A stretch of DNA of 12,278 nucleotides from Dorea sp. GTDB taxonomy: Bacteria; Bacillota_A; Clostridia; Lachnospirales; Lachnospiraceae. Position numbers and translations under genes: made by a program. Below the pieces are notes generated by a model. It ran no database searches and was not told the DNA's origin. It saw nothing but the letters and a program-made list of their open reading frames with translations. Positions 7,154 through 12,278 of this stretch are shown here, in pieces (within the stretch, counting starts at the first letter, position 1; each line of letters opens with the position of its first letter). The DNA lies in contig JAEDLC010000054.1 of assembly GCA_016295505.1 (NCBI GenBank), positions 1 to 12,278 on the forward strand, given 5' to 3'.

Positions 7154-7175
7154 AGTAGTTCTAACAAGAACCACT
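7154..7175 (-). repeat. RNA hairpin between two genes, no U-run
   Basis: On the minus strand AGTGGTTCT pairs with AGAACTACT through a TGTT loop, giving a 9-bp stem with one G-U pair. It begins 2 nt after the stop codon of the upstream membrane-protein gene. The following bases (GATATAG) are not a T-tract, so it is not a classical terminator. It could slow 3' decay or mark an RNA cleavage point. Confidence 0.5.
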
Positions 7176-7177
7176 TT

Positions 7178-7753
7178 CTACATAGATATATTTAATATCA
7201 GTTTTAATATTTCCCTATCCCTTTTTCTGCTACCTGTCTGTTCCACAGAGGCAATATTATTCATTCCCTCCGCACGCGCAAGAAATGCCGTATAATCATG
7301 AAATATTTTTACTGTCATTTTTTCATAATGATTCTGATTCAATATTGTTTTCACATGTCTTGCAAGTATTACCTCGTCCGTTTTCCTGCTGCTTGTATAA
7401 CCACATACTACATGTCCGGATATCACAACAGCATCCAGCGGCATGACTTTTTCCGTACTGGTAATAATCATATCATATCCTCTGGTGACCAGGTTCGCTT
7501 TTTTCTCTATCTCGTTATATTTCTCGGGATCTATGCTCTGATGCGGTGCCATCGTGATAAATTCTACCAGCATTTTAGCAGCCGGAAGACATCCCACAAT
7601 CGCAACTATGGTAAACAGGTTCATCTTCGTACCTGTCTGTGTATAGCCAAGAACCAGAACGGCAATCACAATTGCGAATTCCAGAACCGCATAGATCAGA
7701 TATCTTACTTTTCTCGCCCTGATATACCCCGGCTGCCCTTTTTCGATTTTCAT
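7178..7753 (-). CDS. Two-helix membrane protein of unknown function
   Basis: A 191-residue protein that I do not recognise. A basic N-terminus (RARKVR at 12-17) precedes a hydrophobic helix at about 18-37. A short loop and a second helix at about 46-66 follow, which suggests that both termini are cytoplasmic. Residues 70-191 form a soluble domain with mixed alpha/beta character (MIITSTEKVMPLDAVVIS, then DEVILARHVKTIL and MTVKIFHDYTAFLAR) ending in a basic segment SRKRDREILK. The sequence has no obvious catalytic motif. The gene lies 22 nt after the dehydrogenase gene with its own AGAGGAAG ribosome binding site, and is followed by a hairpin and the pseudouridine synthase gene. Real coding status is supported by packing, start signal and composition. 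Confidence 0.8.
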   Translation of the reverse strand: MKIEKGQPGYIRARKVRYLIYAVLEFAIVIAVLVLGYTQTGTKMNLFTIVAIVGCLPAAKMLVEFITMAPHQSIDPEKYNEIEKKANLVTRGYDMIITSTEKVMPLDAVVISGHVVCGYTSSRKTDEVILARHVKTILNQNHYEKMTVKIFHDYTAFLARAEGMNNIASVEQTGSRKRDREILKLILNISM

Positions 7754-7775
7754 CTTCTCTTCCTCTCTTTTGTTT

Positions 7776-8540
7776 TCAGTTTATATGATTGATTCGTTTC
7801 ATGATCCTGGTAAGAAGTCGATCCGACAGAATCCCTGCGAATATCCTTGCACATTTCATCGGCATACCATATACGGATATCGTCTTTCTGTTCACAGAAT
7901 CCAGAAGTGCCTGCTTTACAACCTCTGATGCAGAAGCACGGACTGCGGCCTTTTCTTTTGACGGAAGCGCACCGGCGCGTTCAAAAAATTCCGTATCAAC
8001 AGGTCCCGGACATACTGTAGTCACTGTAATGCTACGTTTTTCAAGTTCTGCCCCCAGAGCCAGAGAGAAACTATATACATAAGACTTGGAAGCCGCATAC
8101 ACTGCAAATCCCGGCTGCGGACAGAAAGCAGCCGCCGAAGCAATATTCACAATTCTGCTTCCACTGGACAGAAACGGGATGCACAGCATCGTCATTCGTG
8201 TCAGAGCCCGGCAGTTTACATCGAGCATCCCACATTGCTCCTTCGGATCTCCTGCGTCAACTTTTTCCATTTTACCATATCCGGCCGCATTGACCAACAT
8301 GCGAATCTCAATATTTTCATTTTTTAAAGCTGCTTCTATCTTGTTGTATATCTCATCATCGCACAGATTACCTGTATATATTTTTACTCTGACATCCAAC
8401 TCTTTTTTTAATTGTTCCAGACGTTCCGCTCTTCTGGCTGTCACCCATATTTCATCGAGGTTTCTGTATAATTTTGCGATCTGCACGGCAAATTCACGTC
8501 CAATTCCGGAAGATGCCCCTGTGATCAATGCTATTTTCAT
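7776..8540 (-). CDS. Short-chain dehydrogenase/reductase (SDR family)
   Basis: A classical SDR of 254 residues: nucleotide-binding TGASSGIG at 7-14, NAAG at 84-87, Asn109, Ser135 in NIAS, and the catalytic Tyr148 and Lys152 in YAASK, followed by CPGPVDTEF at 177-185. All four catalytic-tetrad residues are present. The basic residues after the second strand (ARRAERL at 35-41) suggest NADP(H) preference. The family acts on many alcohols, ketones and acyl chains, and the C-terminus gives no hint of the substrate; the basic and hydrophobic tail (LTRIMKRINHIN) might touch the membrane. It starts 15 nt after the radical SAM gene with GGAGAGG 7 nt before the ATG. Family certain, substrate unknown. 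Confidence 0.93.
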   Translation of the reverse strand: MKIALITGASSGIGREFAVQIAKLYRNLDEIWVTARRAERLEQLKKELDVRVKIYTGNLCDDEIYNKIEAALKNENIEIRMLVNAAGYGKMEKVDAGDPKEQCGMLDVNCRALTRMTMLCIPFLSSGSRIVNIASAAAFCPQPGFAVYAASKSYVYSFSLALGAELEKRSITVTTVCPGPVDTEFFERAGALPSKEKAAVRASASEVVKQALLDSVNRKTISVYGMPMKCARIFAGILSDRLLTRIMKRINHIN

Positions 8541-8555
8541 CTGTCTGCCTCTCCA

Positions 8556-10475
8556 TTACTTTCCGTTTTTCTTTTTATGCACATTTCGAATAGATCTTTT
8601 CTTTCTGTTTTTCAGGTCCGATCCCTGGCCGGAACGTGGGCTCTGTTTTGAACCGGATCCTTGCTTTGGCACAGTCATTTTTCTTGGACGAATCAGGCAA
8701 TGTCTGTCGAATCCTACCAGATCCATCCGGCCGCATTTTTTCAGGGCCTCCATTACAAGATCATAATTTTTCGGATCCCTGTACTGTATCAATGCACGCT
8801 GCATTGCTTTTTCATGCGGATTTTTCGGAACATATACCGGCTTCATATCCCTTGGATCAACCCCCGTATAGTACATACAGGTAGAGATCGTCGAAGGTGT
8901 CGGATAAAAATCCTGTACCTGTTCAGGCATATACCCAAGATCCCGAATGTGTTCTGCAAGTTCTATCGCATCCCTCAGTGTGGATCCCGGATGAGAGGAC
9001 ATCAGGTATGGAACCAGATATTGATCCTTGTGAAGCTTCTGGTTCATCTTTTCATATTTTCTGACAAACTCCTGATACACTTGATTCTGTGGCTTTCCCA
9101 TCTTCTGCAGCACCTGATCAGATACATGTTCCGGTGCTACCTTCAGCTGTCCGCTGACATGATACTGACACAATTCCCTCAGGAAAGTATCATCCTGATC
9201 CGCCACTACATAATCAAAACGGATTCCGGAACGGATAAATACCTTTTTCACTCCCGGAAGTGCCCGCAGTTTTCTGAGAAGTTCCACATAGTCCGAATGA
9301 TCCACCTTCAGATTCTTACATGGTTTCGGAAAAAGACACTGTCTGTTTTTACAGACGCCACGTGTCATCTGTTTTTCGCAGGAGGGCTGTCGGAAATTCG
9401 CTGTCGGTCCTCCCACATCGTGAATATATCCTTTGAAATCTTTTTCTTTTGTAATCTTAACGGCTTCATCCAGCAGAGATTCATGGCTCCTCACCTGCAT
9501 GATCCTGCCCTGGTGAAATGTCAGGGCACAGAAGCTGCACCCACCAAAGCATCCGCGATTACTGATCAGACTAAATCTGATCTCTGATACTGCCGGAACC
9601 CCGCCCAGTGCTTCATAAGAAGGATGATACGTTCTCATATATGGGTATTGGTATATTTCATCCATTTCTTCCATTGAAAGCGGTTCGGAAGGAGGATTCT
9701 GTATCACATAAAGATGGTCGTTATATGGTTCTGCCAGGCGCTTTCCTGAAAACGGATCTGTATTACAGTATTGCGTGTAAAAACTGCGCGCATATTCCTT
9801 CTTATCTGCTTTCATCTGTTCATATCCCGGAAGTACAACGGCGTCATATACGTTTTCCAGACTTTTTGTCTTGTACACGGTTCCGGGAATGAAGGTAATA
9901 TCACTGACATCAATTCCGCTTTCCAGCGCATCTGCTATCTCCACAATGGAACGTTCTCCCATTCCGTAAGAGATCAGATCCGCACCGGAGTCCAGAAGAA
10001 TGGAACGTTTCAGCCTGTCAGACCAATAATCATAATGAGCCATCCTTCTTAAACTCGCTTCTATTCCCCCTAATATGATCGGTGTTTTCTTATAAACCTG
10101 CCGAATCAGATTACTGTATACAACTGCGGCATAATCCGGACGTTTTCCCATTACTCCGCCCGGTGTATATGCATCCGTATGCCTGCGCTTTTTCGAAACT
10201 GTATAGTGATTCACCATAGAATCCATATTCCCGCCGGACACCAGAAATCCAAGCCTTGGCTCTCCAAGCTCCGTTATACTGCTTTTGTCTTTCCAGTCCG
10301 GCTGAGCAATGATGCCCACCTTATATCCATGCGCCTCCAGAACCCTGGTAATGATCGCATGTCCGAATGAAGGATGATCTACATATGCATCTCCGGATAC
10401 ATAGACAAAATCCAGCTGTTTCCAGCCTCTGTCCTCCATATCTTTTTTACAGACCGGTAAAAAACCATTTGCCAT
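8556..10475 (-). CDS. YgiQ-family radical SAM protein
   Basis: A 639-residue YgiQ (UPF0313-type) protein. The N-terminal region (FLP at 5-7, DFVYVSGDAYVDHPSFG at 22-38, LGGIEASLRRMAHYDYW at 135-151) is typical of the family. The radical SAM core begins with C309-x3-C313-x2-C316, which should hold the [4Fe-4S] cluster that cleaves S-adenosylmethionine. A further Cys group (C366, C375, C380, C386) may bind a second cluster or metal. The last 40 residues are a basic, Gly/Ser/Lys-rich tail. The reaction is not established for the family. The ATG at 10475 overlaps the stop of the HAD gene (TGATG) and has GAGGTG 5 nt upstream; the GTG one codon earlier is less likely. Confidence 0.93.
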   Translation of the reverse strand: MANGFLPVCKKDMEDRGWKQLDFVYVSGDAYVDHPSFGHAIITRVLEAHGYKVGIIAQPDWKDKSSITELGEPRLGFLVSGGNMDSMVNHYTVSKKRRHTDAYTPGGVMGKRPDYAAVVYSNLIRQVYKKTPIILGGIEASLRRMAHYDYWSDRLKRSILLDSGADLISYGMGERSIVEIADALESGIDVSDITFIPGTVYKTKSLENVYDAVVLPGYEQMKADKKEYARSFYTQYCNTDPFSGKRLAEPYNDHLYVIQNPPSEPLSMEEMDEIYQYPYMRTYHPSYEALGGVPAVSEIRFSLISNRGCFGGCSFCALTFHQGRIMQVRSHESLLDEAVKITKEKDFKGYIHDVGGPTANFRQPSCEKQMTRGVCKNRQCLFPKPCKNLKVDHSDYVELLRKLRALPGVKKVFIRSGIRFDYVVADQDDTFLRELCQYHVSGQLKVAPEHVSDQVLQKMGKPQNQVYQEFVRKYEKMNQKLHKDQYLVPYLMSSHPGSTLRDAIELAEHIRDLGYMPEQVQDFYPTPSTISTCMYYTGVDPRDMKPVYVPKNPHEKAMQRALIQYRDPKNYDLVMEALKKCGRMDLVGFDRHCLIRPRKMTVPKQGSGSKQSPRSGQGSDLKNRKKRSIRNVHKKKNGK

Positions 10476-11158
10476 CACAGCACCTCATAACTCTCAGATT
10501 TTATCTCATGATAATCGCAGATATAATAATCTGCCAGTTCTTTTTTTCTGGATCTCTGCTCTCTGGAAAAATCATCCTCAACGGCACACACCCGCATTCC
10601 GGCATTTTTTCCGGCCAGAATTCCCATGGGCACATCTTCGAACACCAGACACCTTGCCGGATCGATTCCGATCTCGGAAGCCACTTTCAGATAGACATCC
10701 GGTGCGGGTTTCCCGGCTCCGACTTCCCCGGCTGTAACCACAGAATCGAACATTTCTGCAATTTCTAATACTTTCAATGTCTCATCCACCAGTTCCCGGC
10801 CATTGCTTGTTGCGATCCCCAGCTTGATCCCTCTTTTTTTCATCTCATCCAGAAAGTCTCTGGCACCTTCCTTTAGCGGAACCTGTGTCAGATATTTTTC
10901 CATGGCCATCTCTGTCCATTCGTCCATCACTTCCTGCAGAGTGAGCGAAAGCTTGGGAAAGGTATCCAGAAAATACTGTGCCGTCTCAGCATAGCTCATC
11001 CCTTCCATTCCGACCTGAAAATTCTCCGGCGGATCAAGATCATATTTTTCAAAAAAATCAATATCAACAGCCGGCCAGATCCACATGGAGTCTATCAGTG
11101 TCCCATCCATGTCGAAAATAATTCCATCTATATTATTTAACATTCCACTTTGTAACAT
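10475..11158 (-). CDS. HAD-superfamily phosphatase or phosphomutase (beta-PGM-like subfamily)
   Basis: A 227-residue haloacid dehalogenase-type hydrolase. All four motifs are present: FDMDGTLIDS at 15-24 with nucleophile D16 and acid/base D18, TSN at 117-119, K150 in GAGKPAPD, and FEDVPMGI at 173-180 with metal-binding E174-D175. A helical C1 cap lies at about 25-95, as in beta-phosphoglucomutase and small-sugar or nucleotide phosphatases. Substrate cannot be assigned. The ATG at 11158 follows GAGGAG by 7 nt and overlaps the upstream pseudouridine synthase by 26 nt; the stop overlaps the start of the radical SAM gene. Both junctions suggest translational coupling. Confidence 0.93.
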   Translation of the reverse strand: MLQSGMLNNIDGIIFDMDGTLIDSMWIWPAVDIDFFEKYDLDPPENFQVGMEGMSYAETAQYFLDTFPKLSLTLQEVMDEWTEMAMEKYLTQVPLKEGARDFLDEMKKRGIKLGIATSNGRELVDETLKVLEIAEMFDSVVTAGEVGAGKPAPDVYLKVASEIGIDPARCLVFEDVPMGILAGKNAGMRVCAVEDDFSREQRSRKKELADYYICDYHEIKSESYEVL

Positions 11159-11861
11159 TTTCTATCTCCTCTTTTGTCAGCGAACGATATTCTCCCGGCT
11201 GAAGGTCCGGATCCAGATAAAGTGGTCCCATTGCTTCTCTTTTCAGATAAAGTACCTCTTTTTGCACTGCCTGAAACATCCGTTTTACCTGATGATATTT
11301 TCCTTCACTGATGGTAAGTCGAATCTCAGATACATCCGCACTGTTCAAGATCTGTAGTGTTCCCGAACGGGTCCACTCTTCACACTCCGCGGTTCCAATA
11401 TTCACACCCTTACGAAAACTTTCCACATCTTCCTCTGTAACCTTTCCGCGCACTCTTGCATAATAGATCTTGTCCACATGCTTCTTTGGGGACAGAAGTC
11501 TGTGCGCCAGTGCGCCATCATTCGTAATCAGAAGAAGCCCCTCCGTATCTTTATCAAGCCTTCCAACCGGAAACAGATCTTTTCTTTTCTTATCCGTGAT
11601 CAGATCCACAACTGTCTGATCGTGTGCGTCTTCTGTTGCTGAAACAACCCCGCCCGGTTTATTGAGTATGTAATATTCCATGGTAGTATATGTGATTACA
11701 TTTCCGTCTACAGACACCAGATCAAGTTCCTCATTGATCTTAAGGTCTGCAGATTTTACAACATTGTCATTTACACACACCCGTCCCTGACGGATCTGTT
11801 TTTTTACTTCCTGCCGGGTTCCGACACCCATATCTGCCAGATATTTATCCAAACGTATCAT
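11133..11861 (-). CDS. RsuA-family pseudouridine synthase
   Basis: A 242-residue enzyme of the RsuA/RluB/RluE/RluF family, which converts a specific uridine in rRNA to pseudouridine. An N-terminal S4 domain (RLDKYLADMGVGTRQEV at 3-19, through about 60) is followed by YYILNKPGGVVSA at 63-75 and the catalytic GRLDKDTEGLLLITNDG at 100-116 with D103. Then come KIYYARVRG and a late EGKYHQVKRMF segment. The start at 11861 is chosen because GGAGG lies 8 nt upstream. An ATG at 11876 lacks a ribosome binding site and would overlap the preceding gene further. Start and preceding stop overlap as TAATG. Whether the target is 16S or 23S rRNA cannot be told here. Confidence 0.94.
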   Translation of the reverse strand: MIRLDKYLADMGVGTRQEVKKQIRQGRVCVNDNVVKSADLKINEELDLVSVDGNVITYTTMEYYILNKPGGVVSATEDAHDQTVVDLITDKKRKDLFPVGRLDKDTEGLLLITNDGALAHRLLSPKKHVDKIYYARVRGKVTEEDVESFRKGVNIGTAECEEWTRSGTLQILNSADVSEIRLTISEGKYHQVKRMFQAVQKEVLYLKREAMGPLYLDPDLQPGEYRSLTKEEIENVTKWNVK

Positions 11862-12278
11862 TAACACAGCCTCCATCCAGGAAGATACTTATTCTTAAGC
11901 ATTCCGCCCGCAAGCTTTCCCCAGCCAAGCGGATATCCATCCACGCAGAACAGATACCAGCCTTTTGCTTTCCGATCCACCAGTTCCTCTACATCCAGAG
12001 TTTCTCCCTTAAGATACCTCGTCACTCTTTCATCAGAAGCCGAAAGATCAATACATTGTTCATATTCTTCCTTTTTCAGACACATCGCAAATGCCTGACT
12101 CGGCTCAAAGCGATTCTTTTTCAGTTCTCCAAGCAACAGGCCGGTGCGAAGAAACCGGATTCCTCTTACATCCGGAAGGCCCTCCGGCATGTAATAGATT
12201 CGTTCTCCATGAACGTCAAGCCGGGATGCATCCAGATCCCAGGATACTTTTTTCATAAATTCTGCAAGATCTTCCGGT
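11861..12278 (-). CDS. Partial NOP2/Sun (RsmB/RsmF)-type rRNA m5C methyltransferase, C-terminal part
   Basis: Only the last 138 residues are in the window; the frame stays open to the edge, upstream of an internal Met at 12256. The visible part matches the C-terminal region of RsmF-like cytosine-C5 methyltransferases. It carries RGIRFLRTGLLLGELKKNRFEPSQAFAM and then a PUA-like RNA-binding end (WYLFCVDGYPLGWGK, then KNKYLPGWR). The SAM-binding and catalytic Cys motifs lie outside the window. The family adds a methyl group to cytosine C5 in rRNA. Its stop overlaps the start of the RsuA-family gene (TAATG), tying two rRNA-modifying enzymes together. Confidence 0.87.
   Translation of the reverse strand, partial: PEDLAEFMKKVSWDLDASRLDVHGERIYYMPEGLPDVRGIRFLRTGLLLGELKKNRFEPSQAFAMCLKKEEYEQCIDLSASDERVTRYLKGETLDVEELVDRKAKGWYLFCVDGYPLGWGKLAGGMLKNKYLPGWRLC

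Noticed and set aside
7154..7175. An intrinsic terminator.
   Set aside because: No T-run follows the stem in either direction.
8086..8766. A 226-codon plus-strand open frame.
   Set aside because: It covers parts of two well-supported minus-strand genes (SDR and YgiQ) and its translation is Phe/Ser-rich shadow sequence.
8661..9587. A 308-codon open frame on the plus strand.
   Set aside because: It lies antisense inside the YgiQ-family gene, its product is Cys/His/Ile-rich with no family resemblance, and no ribosome binding site fits.
10475..11158. The HAD protein as the missing histidinol-phosphatase.
   Set aside because: It has a beta-PGM-like C1 cap and lacks the features of the HisB-N type phosphatase, and it is far upstream of the his promoter in a different unit.

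Overview
All protein-coding genes in this window lie on the minus strand, so transcription runs from high to low coordinates. The content points to a Firmicute of class Clostridia, most likely Lachnospiraceae. Supporting features are a RecU-type Holliday junction resolvase, a short HisG paired with a HisZ regulatory subunit, strong AGGAGG-like ribosome binding sites, a perfect TTGACA-17-TATAAT promoter and moderate GC. Species cannot be decided from the window.

Upstream block (12278 down to 5577): a closely packed housekeeping run. In transcription order it holds the end of a NOP2/Sun-type rRNA m5C methyltransferase, an RsuA-family pseudouridine synthase, a HAD-family hydrolase, a YgiQ-type radical SAM protein, a short-chain dehydrogenase, an unrecognised two-helix membrane protein, an RluC/RluD-family pseudouridine synthase and recU. 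Gaps are 51 nt or less and several genes overlap by 1 to 43 nt, so the block reads as one transcription unit. I see no convincing intrinsic terminator inside it. RNA modification recurs (three enzymes), but no single pathway joins all the genes.

Histidine block (5590 down to 346): a consensus promoter overlaps the end of recU and drives hisZ-hisG-hisD-hisB-hisIE. A TrpR-operator-like element with TTAG/CTAA cores repeated every 8 bp covers the start of the transcript. The operon supplies step 1 (HisG with HisZ), steps 2 and 3 (HisE and HisI), the IGP dehydratase (HisB) and the last two oxidations (HisD). hisH, hisA, a genuine hisF, hisC and a histidinol-phosphatase are not in the window.

The most unusual gene is the last one of the operon. 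Its product is HisIE carrying about 210 extra N-terminal residues that look like a HisF barrel, but the catalytic Asp11 is Phe and the Asp130 position is Asn. This looks like a pseudoenzyme domain fused to an active-looking HisIE. A partial gene for a small single-pass membrane protein of unknown function follows and runs off the window at position 1.

Overall this is mostly ordinary core-genome DNA. No RNA genes, mobile elements, CRISPR arrays or phage genes were seen. No stretch over 300 bases lacks a gene; the longest gap is the 80-base hisZ leader and promoter region.
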